Source: CAZXMB01 sp964641715 | GTDB lineage: Bacteria > Desulfobacterota > BSN033 > UBA1163 | Direction of reading: 5' to 3' | Assembly: GCA_964641715.1 (NCBI GenBank) | Contig: CAZXMB010000085.1 | Coordinates: forward strand, 1-13,194 | DNA length: 13,194 nucleotides | Part shown: piece after piece, positions 6,505 to 12,936 of the stretch | How the letters are laid out: each line of letters begins with the position of its first letter | How positions within the stretch are numbered: the first letter of the stretch is position 1 | The notes under the pieces: generated by a model | What the model saw: the letters and a program-made list of their open reading frames with translations, nothing else | Database searches by the model: none | Told to the model about the DNA's origin: nothing | Position numbers and translations under genes: made by a program

Positions 6505-7586
6505 TGTTAACGACAATCGTTTCAACAGTCATCGTCCTGGGGATTCTTGTCTTCGCCCACGAATTGGGCCACTTCCTTCTGGCCAAACAGTTGGGCGTTG
6601 GGGTTCTCACCTTCTCCCTGGGGTTCGGGCCCAGGCTCCTGGGGAGGAAGATCGGAGAGACCCAGTACCAGATCTCTGCCTTTCCCCTTGGAGGGTATGT
6701 GAAACTCATTGGAGAAAATCCCGAGGAACCGGTCAGTGAGGAGGACCTCCCCCGCTCTTTCTCCGCCCAGCCCATATGGAAGAGGACCCTGATCATCAGT
6801 GCAGGTCCCTTCTTCAACTTCTTTCTCGCCATCGTTCTCTTCTCAATGGTCAATCTCTGGGGGATTCCCTACTCCCTCCCCAAAGTGGGAGAGGTGAGCC
6901 CTGGCCTTCCTGCTGAGCAGGCAGGCATCAAGAAAGGAGACCTCATCCTCTCCATCGATGGAGAAAAGGTGTCGAATTGGGAAGACCTCTCCAGGATCAT
7001 CCGAAATAGCAAAGGCAAAGAGCTCACCCTTGAGGTCAAACGAAATGGAGATCAGCATGTGGTGAAGGTCACCCCCCAGCCCTCCAAGACCAAAAATCTC
7101 TTCGGAGAAGAGATCCATGCCTATCTGATCGGGGTCACCCACTCCGGCGAATTTCTCATCCGGAAGGTCAACCCCCTGGTCGCTCTTGGAAATGGGTTCA
7201 GTCAAACCTGGCAGGGAATCAAATTGACAGTGGTGGGGATCGTGAAATTGATCCAGAGGGTCATTCCGGCAAAGACGATCGGAGGCCCCATCCTCATCGC
7301 CCAGCTGGCCGGGGAACAGGCCAGAAGAGGGTTGCTCAGCCTGATCATCTTCATGGCCATCCTCAGTATCAACCTCGGGGTGATCAACCTCATCCCCATC
7401 CCGATCCTCGACGGAGGCCATTTTCTCTTTCTGGGACTGGAGGCGATCCTGAGAAGGCCCGTCAGCATCAAAAAGATGGAGATCGCCCAGCAGGTTGGGC
7501 TCATCCTGATCATCCTGCTGATGCTCTTCGCCTTCTATAATGACCTGATCAGAATCTTCACTCCAGGAGGAGGGCTCCCTTTTTGA
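6504..7586 (+). CDS. rseP: RIP zinc metalloprotease RseP (site-2 protease)
   Basis: RseP is a membrane-embedded zinc protease that cleaves transmembrane substrates such as anti-sigma factors. From ATG 6504 it has 360 residues. The first membrane helix holds the zinc motif HELGH (19-23, catalytic E20). A second helix follows GPFFNFFLAIVLF (101-113). A single PDZ domain spans about 125-195 (PAEQAGIKKGDLILSIDG). The C-terminal helices carry NLIPIPILDGGH (295-306), whose aspartate D303 is the third zinc ligand. The E. coli enzyme is longer and has two PDZ domains; one is common elsewhere. An open frame reaches upstream into dxr, but the family start and the purine-rich AAGGGAAG before it favour 6504, overlapping the dxr TAA by one base. 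Its substrate is not encoded nearby. Confidence 0.95.
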   Translation: MLTTIVSTVIVLGILVFAHELGHFLLAKQLGVGVLTFSLGFGPRLLGRKIGETQYQISAFPLGGYVKLIGENPEEPVSEEDLPRSFSAQPIWKRTLIISAGPFFNFFLAIVLFSMVNLWGIPYSLPKVGEVSPGLPAEQAGIKKGDLILSIDGEKVSNWEDLSRIIRNSKGKELTLEVKRNGDQHVVKVTPQPSKTKNLFGEEIHAYLIGVTHSGEFLIRKVNPLVALGNGFSQTWQGIKLTVVGIVKLIQRVIPAKTIGGPILIAQLAGEQARRGLLSLIIFMAILSINLGVINLIPIPILDGGHFLFLGLEAILRRPVSIKKMEIAQQVGLILIILLMLFAFYNDLIRIFTPGGGLPF

Positions 7587-7587
7587 G

Positions 7588-8286
7588 ATGAAAGTCCTCG
7601 GGATCGATACCTCCACCTCCTGCGGAAGCGTGGGGTTGGTGGATGACGGGAAAGTCATTTCGGATTATCTCCTCGATAGTTCTCTCACCCATTCCGAAAG
7701 GCTCCTCGAAGCCATTGAATTCGTTCTCAAAGAGGCTCGCTTCTCTATGAAAGATCTGGATGGATGGGCGATCTCCCTTGGCCCTGGCTCCTTTACCGGA
7801 TTGAGAATCGGGGTGAGCACCGTCAAGGGATTGGCCCTGGCCACCCAGAGGCCTGTGGTTGGCCTATCCACCCTCGATGTCTTGGCTTCTCAGATCCCCC
7901 TTACCCCATACCTCATCTGTCCGATGATCGATGCCAGAAAGAAGGAGGTCTATACTGCTTTCTATCGTTACGATGAACACCATCTTCTTAAAAAACTCAC
8001 TGAGGATCATGCCATCAGACCGCAAGACCTGATCTGCCAGATCAAGGAGAAAACGCTCTTCGTCGGTGATGGGGTGAAGAAGTACGGTGACGATCTCCGG
8101 GAAAACCTTCCCGCCTTAGCCCTCTATCCCCCTCCCCTCCTCCATCTTCCACACGGCTCCACGTTAGCCAAACTGGGACTCGAACATCTTAAAAGAGGAG
8201 AACATCTCGACCTTTCCGGCTTTACCCCGGTCTATGTCCGCCCTTCGGATGCGGAATTAAAGTGGCGTGAAAAGAGATCTATTTGA
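7588..8286 (+). CDS. tsaB: tRNA threonylcarbamoyladenosine biosynthesis protein TsaB
   Basis: TsaB (YeaZ) is the partner of TsaD in transferring the threonylcarbamoyl group to A37 of ANN-decoding tRNAs, among them the tRNA-Asn near the end of this window. The 232 residues have the ASKHA fold start VLGIDTSTSCGSVGLV (3-18), then THSERLLEAIEFVL and the diagnostic SLGPGSFTGLRIGVSTVKGLA, with PMIDARKKEVYTAFY later. TsaB lacks the metal-binding histidines of TsaD, and none are seen here, which separates it from tsaD. It starts one base after the rseP stop; AGGAGGAGGG about 13 bases upstream is the likely but distant ribosome-binding site. A promoter-like TTGACA overlaps its stop. Confidence 0.94.
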   Translation: MKVLGIDTSTSCGSVGLVDDGKVISDYLLDSSLTHSERLLEAIEFVLKEARFSMKDLDGWAISLGPGSFTGLRIGVSTVKGLALATQRPVVGLSTLDVLASQIPLTPYLICPMIDARKKEVYTAFYRYDEHHLLKKLTEDHAIRPQDLICQIKEKTLFVGDGVKKYGDDLRENLPALALYPPPLLHLPHGSTLAKLGLEHLKRGEHLDLSGFTPVYVRPSDAELKWREKRSI

Positions 8287-8311
8287 CAAACCTTTTCGAT
8301 TATATTACTTT
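8283..8311 (+). promoter_or_regulatory. Candidate promoter for ydcH-like gene and ilvBN
   Basis: A perfect TTGACA (8283-8288) overlaps the tsaB stop. At 17 bases lies TACTTT (8306-8311), a moderate -10; the better-looking TATATT (8301-8306) is too close at 12 bases. It precedes the first 71-base gap before a new gene block. Confidence 0.4.
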
Positions 8312-8325
8312 TTGAGTCTAAACCA

Positions 8326-8339
8326 GTTGAAATTTCAAC
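8326..8339. promoter_or_regulatory. Perfect 14-bp palindrome, possible operator
   Basis: GTTGAAATTTCAAC is fully self-complementary with no spacer. It lies just downstream of the candidate promoter and 18 bases before the next start codon. Position and symmetry suit a dimeric repressor site for the ilv block, but no cognate regulator is in the window. Confidence 0.35.
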
Positions 8340-8357
8340 CCCTTGCAGGAGATCGCC

Positions 8358-8576
8358 ATGGCAACCAAAGAGGAAGAGCTGATTGAGAGGTTAATGGCAG
8401 AGGATGAGGTTTTTCTAAAGGCCAAAAAGGCTCATTCAGAACTTGCGAAACAGCTCGAAGAACTGGAGAAGAAGTCCTTTCTCACTCCCCAGGATGAGCT
8501 GGAAATCAAGATCATCAAAAAGAAGAAGCTCACCTATAAAGACGAAATGGAAAAGATCCTGATGAAATACCGATGA
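8358..8576 (+). CDS. YdcH/DUF465-family small coiled-coil protein
   Basis: A 72-residue, Lys/Glu-rich, almost entirely helical protein. The pattern AKKAHSELAKQLEELEKK, then DELEIKIIKKKKLTYKDEMEKIL, matches the DUF465 (YdcH) style, in which a short helical hairpin ends with 'L-K-x-x-K-L-x-x-K-D-E-x-x-x-x-L'. The biochemical role of this family is unknown. ATG 8358 is chosen over an in-frame TTG at 8343 because GGAG (8348-8351) is properly spaced. The gene ends in an ATGA overlap with ilvB, so it is the first gene of the ilv transcript and could affect ilvB translation by coupling. Confidence 0.8.
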   Translation: MATKEEELIERLMAEDEVFLKAKKAHSELAKQLEELEKKSFLTPQDELEIKIIKKKKLTYKDEMEKILMKYR

Positions 8577-10261
8577 AAAAGACCGGTTCCCAGATTATCA
8601 TCGAGTGTTTGAAGAAGGAAGGGGTGGATACCCTTTTTAACTATCCGGGAGGGGCAGTCCTTCCTCTCTTTGATGAACTCCATCATGCTCCCTTCCAGAA
8701 GATTCTGGTGCGCCATGAACAGGCGGCTGTCCATGCGGCAGACGGGTATTCGAGAGCCTCCGGCAAAGTGGGAGTGGCTCTGGTGACTTCCGGACCGGGA
8801 GCGACCAATGCCGTAACAGGGGTTGCAACGGCCTTCATGGACTCCATCCCGATCGTTGTTCTCACGGGCCAGATCCCCACCTCCCTCATCGGAAACGATG
8901 CCTTCCAGGAAGCGGATATTGCCGGGATCACCAGACCCTGCACCAAACATAACTATCTCGTGAAAGATGTGAAAGACTTGAGCCGAGCGCTGAAGGAGGC
9001 CTTTTACATCGCCCGAACCGGAAGGCCGGGGCCTGTCCTGGTCGATTTGCCCAAGGATATACTGGTTGAATCCACTGAATTTAAGTACCCCGAGAAGGTT
9101 TCGCTCAGGGGTTACCGGCCCACCTATGAAGGCCACCCGGGTCAGATCCAGAGGGCAGCCCATCTCATCTTAAAATCGAAGAGGCCGGTCTTCTATGCGG
9201 GTGGAGGAATCATCTCCTCCAATGCCTCGAAGGAACTCTCTCATCTTGCCGAAAGGTTTGGTATCCCGGTCACCATGACTCTGATGGGGTTGGGGGGCTT
9301 TCCCGGAAATCATCCCCTCTCTCTGGGAATGCTGGGGATGCACGGAACCTACAAAGCCAATATGGCGGTCATGGGAGCAGACCTTCTGATTGCGGTGGGA
9401 GCCCGCTTTGATGATCGGGTGACCGGAAAGATCGAATCCTTTGCCCCTCAGGCAAAGATTATCCATATTGATATTGATCCCACCTCCATCAGCAAAAATG
9501 TGAAGGTTGATCTCCCCATTGTGGGAGACTGCAAACGCATCCTTGGAAAGATCATCGCCCTTCTCGAGAAAGAAGATTCCCATTCCTTCAAAGAGGGAAT
9601 CCGTAAATGGCAACATCAGATTGAAAACTGGAAAGCCATCTACGATATGAATTACCAGCAGGAGGGAATCATCAAACCCCAGTTTGTCGTGGAAAAGATC
9701 TTTGAATTGACCGGGGGAGAGGTGGTCATCACCACCGAGGTGGGCCAGAATCAGATGTGGACCGCCCAGTATTTCCCATTTCTCAAGCCAAGGACCCTAC
9801 TCACTTCAGGAGGGCTGGGAACCATGGGATATGGATTTCCCGCCGCCCTTGGCGCTCAGGTGGCCTTTCCAAATAAATTGGTTGTCGGCATTTCAGGGGA
9901 TGGAAGTTTTCAGATGAATTCTCAGGAACTGGCCACCGCCGTTCAATATCGATTGCCGGTCAAGGTGGTCATCCTCAATAATGGTTTCCTTGGAATGGTG
10001 AGACAGTGGCAGGAGTTCTTTTATGGGAAGCGTTACGCCTGTTCCTCTCTCGAAGGGATCTCCCCTGACTTCGTCAAACTGGCAGAGGCCTATGGGGCAG
10101 TGGGTTTAAGGGCCACCCGACCCGAAGAGGTCGTTCCCATTCTGAAGAAGGCCTTTTCTATTCATGAGCCTGTCGTCATCGATGTTGCGATCGACCCCTG
10201 TGAGAACGTCTATCCGATGGTCCCGGCAGGAGAACCTCTGAACCAGATGAGGCTGGTATAA
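8573..10261 (+). CDS. ilvB: Acetolactate synthase large (catalytic) subunit
   Basis: This thiamine-diphosphate and FAD enzyme condenses two pyruvates, or pyruvate and 2-oxobutyrate, in the first common step of valine, leucine and isoleucine synthesis. The 562-residue chain is full length. The N-terminal domain has FNYPGGAVLPLFDEL and the catalytic glutamate E49 in VRHEQAAVHAADGY, then SGPGATNAVTGVATAFMDSIP and TGQIPTSLIGNDAFQEAD. The middle FAD domain includes PVFYAGGGI and GARFDDRVTGK. The C-terminal domain has the ThDP motif starting G442-D443-G444-S-F and ending ILNNGFLGMVRQWQ. The presence of ilvN downstream and the AHAS-style sequence favour the biosynthetic enzyme over other ThDP enzymes. 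It begins four bases inside the upstream gene; a repeat-bearing 126-base gap separates it from ilvN. Confidence 0.96.
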   Translation: MKKTGSQIIIECLKKEGVDTLFNYPGGAVLPLFDELHHAPFQKILVRHEQAAVHAADGYSRASGKVGVALVTSGPGATNAVTGVATAFMDSIPIVVLTGQIPTSLIGNDAFQEADIAGITRPCTKHNYLVKDVKDLSRALKEAFYIARTGRPGPVLVDLPKDILVESTEFKYPEKVSLRGYRPTYEGHPGQIQRAAHLILKSKRPVFYAGGGIISSNASKELSHLAERFGIPVTMTLMGLGGFPGNHPLSLGMLGMHGTYKANMAVMGADLLIAVGARFDDRVTGKIESFAPQAKIIHIDIDPTSISKNVKVDLPIVGDCKRILGKIIALLEKEDSHSFKEGIRKWQHQIENWKAIYDMNYQQEGIIKPQFVVEKIFELTGGEVVITTEVGQNQMWTAQYFPFLKPRTLLTSGGLGTMGYGFPAALGAQVAFPNKLVVGISGDGSFQMNSQELATAVQYRLPVKVVILNNGFLGMVRQWQEFFYGKRYACSSLEGISPDFVKLAEAYGAVGLRATRPEEVVPILKKAFSIHEPVVIDVAIDPCENVYPMVPAGEPLNQMRLV

Positions 10262-10271
10262 AATAGGAAGA

Positions 10272-10373
10272 ATGGAATGATGGAACAATGGAATAATGGG
10301 AAAAGGAAAAAATAGGTCTGGTTTTTCTTGCGTTAACCCAACATTCCAATTTTCCAATATTTCACTATTCCCG
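10272..10373. repeat. Paired 8-bp repeat arrays in opposite orientation between ilvB and ilvN
   Basis: Left array 10272-10303: ATGGAATG, ATGGAACA, ATGGAATA, ATGGGAAA. Right array 10342-10373: CATTCCAA, TTTTCCAA, TATTTCAC, TATTCCCG, which on the other strand has the same TGGAA-type consensus. A 38-base centre separates them. The arms could pair imperfectly. The element fills nearly all of the ilvB-ilvN gap. Confidence 0.7.
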
Positions 10374-10387
10374 TTCTTGAGGGATCG

Positions 10388-10885
10388 ATGCGTCATGTGA
10401 TCACCCTTTTAGTGGAAAACGAATTCGGCGTTTTGGCCCGGATTGCGGGTTTGTTCAGCGGGAGAGGGTTTAACATCGAAAGCCTCTCGGTGGCTGAAAC
10501 CCTCGACCCCACCGTCTCAACGATGACCATCGTCACCCGAGGGGACGACTCGATCATCGAACAGGTGACCAAACAACTGAATAAATTGATCCCCGTGATC
10601 AAGGTCGTCGATCTTGTCGAAAAGGATTTTGTGGAAAGGGAGATGGTCCTCGTCAAAGTATCAGCCACCGCAGAAACCCGGGAGGAATTGCTCAGGATTG
10701 TGGACATCTTCAGGGGGAAGGTGATTGATGTGGGGTCGAAGACCTATACCATTGAGGTGACAGGGGACGAGAAGAAGGTGGACGCCATCCTCGCTCTGCT
10801 GAAGCCCCTCGGGATTAAGGAATTGGTCAGGACAGGTCGGGTGGCCATGGCCAGGGGGAGCAAACCCTCGACCGAACTGACTTAA
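10388..10885 (+). CDS. ilvN: Acetolactate synthase small (regulatory) subunit
   Basis: The small subunit activates IlvB and confers feedback inhibition, usually by valine. The 165 residues begin with an ACT domain: RHVITLLVENEFGVLARIAGLFSGRGFNIESLSV (2-35), including the G-V-L-x-R-x-x-G-L-F turn, then STMTIVTRGDD. The C-terminal domain contains ELLRIVDIFRGKVIDVG and ends KELVRTGRVAMARG, the typical small-subunit end. GAGGG before ATG 10388 is a good ribosome-binding site. It is separated from ilvB by 126 bases with inverted 8-bp repeat arrays, more than usual for this pair. ilvC, often next, is not here; psd follows instead. Confidence 0.96.
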   Translation: MRHVITLLVENEFGVLARIAGLFSGRGFNIESLSVAETLDPTVSTMTIVTRGDDSIIEQVTKQLNKLIPVIKVVDLVEKDFVEREMVLVKVSATAETREELLRIVDIFRGKVIDVGSKTYTIEVTGDEKKVDAILALLKPLGIKELVRTGRVAMARGSKPSTELT

Positions 10886-10921
10886 CACTTAACAGGATCG
10901 TTGGGGAAGAGAGCATCACTG

Positions 10922-11566
10922 ATGCCACAGAATCGATGGCCCATTGCGAAAGAAGGATTTCCTTTTCTGCTTCCTATTCTCCTTCTGACCATCTTTTTTT
11001 CCCTCATGGGATGGAAAATGGCGACCCTCCCGGGGATACTGGCCACCCTCTTTATCGCCTACTTTTTCAGAAACCCGAAGAGAAAGATCCCCCCTCTGAA
11101 GAATATCATCCTCTCCCCTGCGGATGGAAAGATTGTTCACCTCGGAGAGTGTGAGGAAGACCGCTTTTTAAAACAGAGGGCGTTAAAGGTCTCGATCTTT
11201 ATGTCTCCTTTCAATGTTCATTTGAACCGGGCTCCGGTCTCCGGGAAAGTCCTTGAGACAAAATATCATCCTGGGAAATTTTTGGTGGCAAGCCGGGAGA
11301 AGGCCTCCCTTCTCAATGAACAAAATGCCTTTGTCCTCGAAACAGAGGAGAAGCTTAAGATCCTTCTCGTACAGATTGCCGGATGGGTGGCGAGGAGGAT
11401 TGTCTGTTATGCCAAAGCGGGAGACCACTTGAACAAAGGGGAAATATTTGGTATGATTCGATTTGGTTCGAGGGTTGATCTTTATCTCCCCATGGAGGTG
11501 AAACCGATTGTCCGAATCGGCCAGCGTGTCAAGGGGGGAGAATCCATTATCGGGTATCGAGGATGA
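10922..11566 (+). CDS. psd: Phosphatidylserine decarboxylase, small (PssD-like) type
   Basis: Psd decarboxylates phosphatidylserine to phosphatidylethanolamine using a pyruvoyl group made by self-cleavage. From ATG 10922 it has 214 residues, the compact form found with ilv/leu clusters, not the roughly 300-residue enterobacterial form. Two hydrophobic helices (about residues 12-50) anchor it. Hallmarks follow: NIILSPADGKIV, SIFMSPFNVHLNRAPVSGKV with its PFNVHLNR block, and YAKAGDHLNKGEIFGMIRFGSRVDLYLP, where cleavage is expected between Gly182 and Ser183. A TTG at 10901 could add seven residues, but ATG 10922 has a purine-rich GGGGAAGAGAG upstream. It overlaps pssA by four bases, coupling the two steps of PE synthesis. 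Confidence 0.94.
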   Translation: MPQNRWPIAKEGFPFLLPILLLTIFFSLMGWKMATLPGILATLFIAYFFRNPKRKIPPLKNIILSPADGKIVHLGECEEDRFLKQRALKVSIFMSPFNVHLNRAPVSGKVLETKYHPGKFLVASREKASLLNEQNAFVLETEEKLKILLVQIAGWVARRIVCYAKAGDHLNKGEIFGMIRFGSRVDLYLPMEVKPIVRIGQRVKGGESIIGYRG

Positions 11567-12342
11567 AAAAGAGAAGAACAAGAATTAGAATGCTAAGGGG
11601 CATCTATATCCTGCCGAATCTTTTCACGACGGGGAATCTTTTCTGCGGCTTCTGGTCCATCATCTCTGTCTTTCAGGAAAAATATTTCTTTGCCGCTGTG
11701 GCTATTCTTCTGGCCTCGGTTTTCGATGTCCTGGATGGAAAAGTGGCCCGCCTTTCCGGAGCCACTTCCAAATTCGGAGTCCAGTATGACTCACTGGCTG
11801 ATCTGGTCTCCTTCGGCGTGGCTCCTGCTGTCCTTGCCTTCAGCTGGGCCCTCAGACCCTATGGGCGATTCGGGTGGCTGGCCGCCTTCATCTTTGTTGT
11901 CTGCGGAGCCCTGAGGCTGGCCAGGTTCAATGTGATGTCTGCTACGGGGGAGACAAAATACTTCAAGGGCTTACCCATTCCCGCTGCTGCCTCGATGATT
12001 GCCCTGACCATCCTTCTCTACCTGCGGCTGGTGGAAACAGGCTGGATTAAGGATATCGTCATTCTGGTGATGATCTACATTCTGGCCTTTCTCATGGTCT
12101 CCAGCATCCGCTATCTGAGTCTCAAGGAACTCGATCTGGCCAGAAAAAAACCCTTCGGCACCTTCATGTTTGTCGTCCTTTCCATCATCGTGATCATCAT
12201 GGAGCCGGTCATTGTCCTCTCCGCCTTCGTCCTCCTTTACGTTTTCTCAGGTCCGGTGAATATGGTTTTCGCATGGCATAAGAAGAGAGAACTGCGGAAG
12301 GCTGAAACCCTTCGTCCGGAGGAGGTCGCCTTTCGCGAATAA
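11563..12342 (+). CDS. pssA: CDP-diacylglycerol-serine O-phosphatidyltransferase
   Basis: PssA transfers phosphatidyl from CDP-diacylglycerol to serine; Psd then yields phosphatidylethanolamine. The 259 residues have the CDP-alcohol phosphatidyltransferase motif D55-x2-D58-G-x2-A-R63-x8-G72-x3-D76-x3-D80 complete, plus PNLFTTGNLFCGFWSI and the membrane segments expected of the Bacillus-type enzyme. LRLARFN and KGLPIPAAA are further subtype marks that favour serine over glycerol phosphate or inositol as substrate. It starts within the psd stop (ATGA); a possible internal start is the Met at 11590. A leucine-synthesis gene often follows in related clusters but none is present before the tRNA region. 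Confidence 0.94.
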   Translation: MKKRRTRIRMLRGIYILPNLFTTGNLFCGFWSIISVFQEKYFFAAVAILLASVFDVLDGKVARLSGATSKFGVQYDSLADLVSFGVAPAVLAFSWALRPYGRFGWLAAFIFVVCGALRLARFNVMSATGETKYFKGLPIPAAASMIALTILLYLRLVETGWIKDIVILVMIYILAFLMVSSIRYLSLKELDLARKKPFGTFMFVVLSIIVIIMEPVIVLSAFVLLYVFSGPVNMVFAWHKKRELRKAETLRPEEVAFRE

Positions 12343-12523
12343 CGCATTTTCGGCTTGATACCTCCGATATTTTTATGTTAATCAAACATCATTATATCCC
12401 CCGATTGTCACAGTGATATTATCGCCTATGCGCAATTATTTTAAATGTTTGGTCATCTGGATATCGGGTAATTGGAATTTATTTGGGATTGGGAATTTGG
12501 TTATTGGAGATTGAATCATCTTT
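12343..12523. other. A/T-rich non-coding stretch with loose 7-8 bp periodicity
   Basis: No gene is supported here. The first half is A/T-rich and holds the small palindrome TCACAGTGA. From about 12471 to 12513 the sequence repeats ATTGG/TTTGG-type units (ATTGGAAT, ATTTGGGA, ATTGGGAA, TTTGGTTA, TTGGAGAT) at roughly 6-11 base steps. This resembles the TGGAA octamers between ilvB and ilvN. It abuts the degenerate tRNA copy. Confidence 0.5.
12350..12374 (+). terminator. Weak terminator-like hairpin after pssA
   Basis: TCGG (12350-12353) pairs with CCGA (12364-12367) around a 10-base loop, followed by a T-rich stretch TATTTTT. The stem is short, but it sits just past the pssA stop where the operon should end. 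Confidence 0.25.
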
Positions 12524-12623
12524 ATTCCCCGGTAGCTTTTACCTGCCTAAGGAAGGCAACCGGTAGTAGTTCCGCCCGTGGCGGGATTAAACACCGTTGC
12601 AGACCTTAGCCTTTTCGGGGAAT
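12524..12623 (+). pseudogene. Degenerate tRNA-Asn-like copy with extra hairpin segments
   Basis: The first 14 bases (12524-12537, ATTCCCCGGTAGCT) equal the start of the intact tRNA-Asn region 123 bases downstream (12647-12660), and 12557-12569 (CAACCGGTAGTAG) equals 12661-12673. Between them sits a 19-base extra segment that can fold as TGCCT-AAGGA-AGGCA. After the D arm, a second segment folds as TTCCGCC-CGT-GGCGGGA. The following GATTAAACACC resembles the anticodon arm, and GTTGCAG (12596-12602) matches the T stem, but the rest of the T arm is lost. The acceptor stem is still paired: ATTCCCCG (12524-12531) with CGGGGAAT (12616-12623). It lacks a normal anticodon loop and CCA, so it is not a working tRNA. 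It may be a decayed duplicate or a tRNA-derived repeat. Confidence 0.6.
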
Positions 12624-12629
12624 GAGAAC

Positions 12630-12635
12630 TATAAA
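12630..12635 (+). promoter_or_regulatory. Possible -10 box for tRNA-Asn
   Basis: TATAAA lies 13 bases before the mature tRNA 5' end, in the spacer between the degenerate copy and the tRNA. No clear -35 hexamer is seen at normal distance, so the call is weak. Confidence 0.25.
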
Positions 12636-12648
12636 ACAGATTAATTAT

Positions 12649-12725
12649 TCCCCGGTAGCTCAACCGGTAGTAGCGGGTGGCTGTTAACCACTAGGTTGCA
12701 GGTTCGAGTCCTGCCCGGGGAGCCA
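12649..12725 (+). tRNA. tRNA-Asn (anticodon GUU), CCA encoded
   Basis: The acceptor stem TCCCCGG (12649-12655) pairs with CCGGGGA (12715-12721), the discriminator is G, and CCA is encoded (12723-12725). The anticodon arm is GGTGG-CTGTTAA-CCACT with anticodon GTT at 12683-12685. The T arm is GCAGG-TTCGAGT-CCTGC. The D arm carries one extra base: GCT/AGC form three pairs and the fourth pair is a C-T mismatch, making the molecule 77 bases with CCA, not 76. The same D-arm sequence occurs in the degenerate upstream copy, so it is not a reading error confined to one copy. A strong hairpin terminator follows directly. Confidence 0.92.
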
Positions 12726-12764
12726 GAATTTAAAAGGGGTCTTTTTAAGACCCTTTTTAAATTC
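12726..12764. terminator. Long hairpin directly after tRNA-Asn
   Basis: GAATTTAAAA-GGGGTCTT (12726-12743) pairs with AAGACCC-TTTTTAAATTC (12747-12764) around a TTT loop, 18 bp with one G-T. It is symmetrical, so it could end transcription from either side, and begins on the base after the tRNA CCA. Confidence 0.75.
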
Positions 12765-12778
12765 TAATTTCCTGTGTT

Positions 12779-12820
12779 GACGAGAACCTTTGTGAGCTTG
12801 CCCTGAATGAAATGAAGGGA
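12779..12820. repeat. 42-bp repeat, copy 1
   Basis: This segment begins GACGAGAACC and contains CTTGCCCTGAATGAAATGAA, ending in GGGA. It matches the copy at 12895-12936 with two differences (12808 and 12812). CCCT and AGGG can form a short stem. It directly precedes the duplicated tRNA 3' end. Confidence 0.85.
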
Positions 12821-12877
12821 GTCCTGCCCGGGGAGCCAAAATTTAAAAGGGGTCTTTTTAAGGCCCCTTTTAAATTT
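12819..12877 (+). repeat. Duplicate of the tRNA-Asn 3' end plus hairpin
   Basis: Bases 12819-12838 (GAGTCCTGCCCGGGGAGCCA) are identical to the tRNA 3' end at 12706-12725, and 12839-12877 repeats the terminator hairpin. Over 59 bases there are four differences, all transitions and all within the hairpin, and all preserve pairing: G-C becomes A-T at the stem base, G-T becomes G-C, and A-T becomes G-T. The copy is 113 bases downstream. No tRNA 5' half precedes it, so it is a partial copy. Confidence 0.85.
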
Positions 12878-12894
12878 TTGGGTTCTCATGTTCA

Positions 12895-12936
12895 GACGAG
12901 AACCTTTGTGAGCTTGCCCTGAACGAAGTGAAGGGA
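12895..12936. repeat. 42-bp repeat, copy 2
   Basis: Second copy, 116 bases after the first, with CTGAACGAAGTGAAGGG where copy 1 has CTGAATGAAATGAAGGG. It is again followed by GAGTCCTG, the start of the tRNA-end unit, but the match then breaks off (TCCTGTTT). The two copies and the tRNA-end duplicates together make two full tandem units of 113 and 116 bases and a fragment of a third. Confidence 0.85.

Noticed and set aside
7565..7583. GGAG-GAGGG-CTCC followed by T-run at the rseP end
   Set aside because: A four-pair stem is too weak for a terminator and the purine stretch is better read as the tsaB ribosome-binding site.
6843..7658. 271-codon - strand frame opposite rseP
   Set aside because: Acidic shadow of a membrane-protein gene; it crosses the rseP-tsaB junction and shows no family features.
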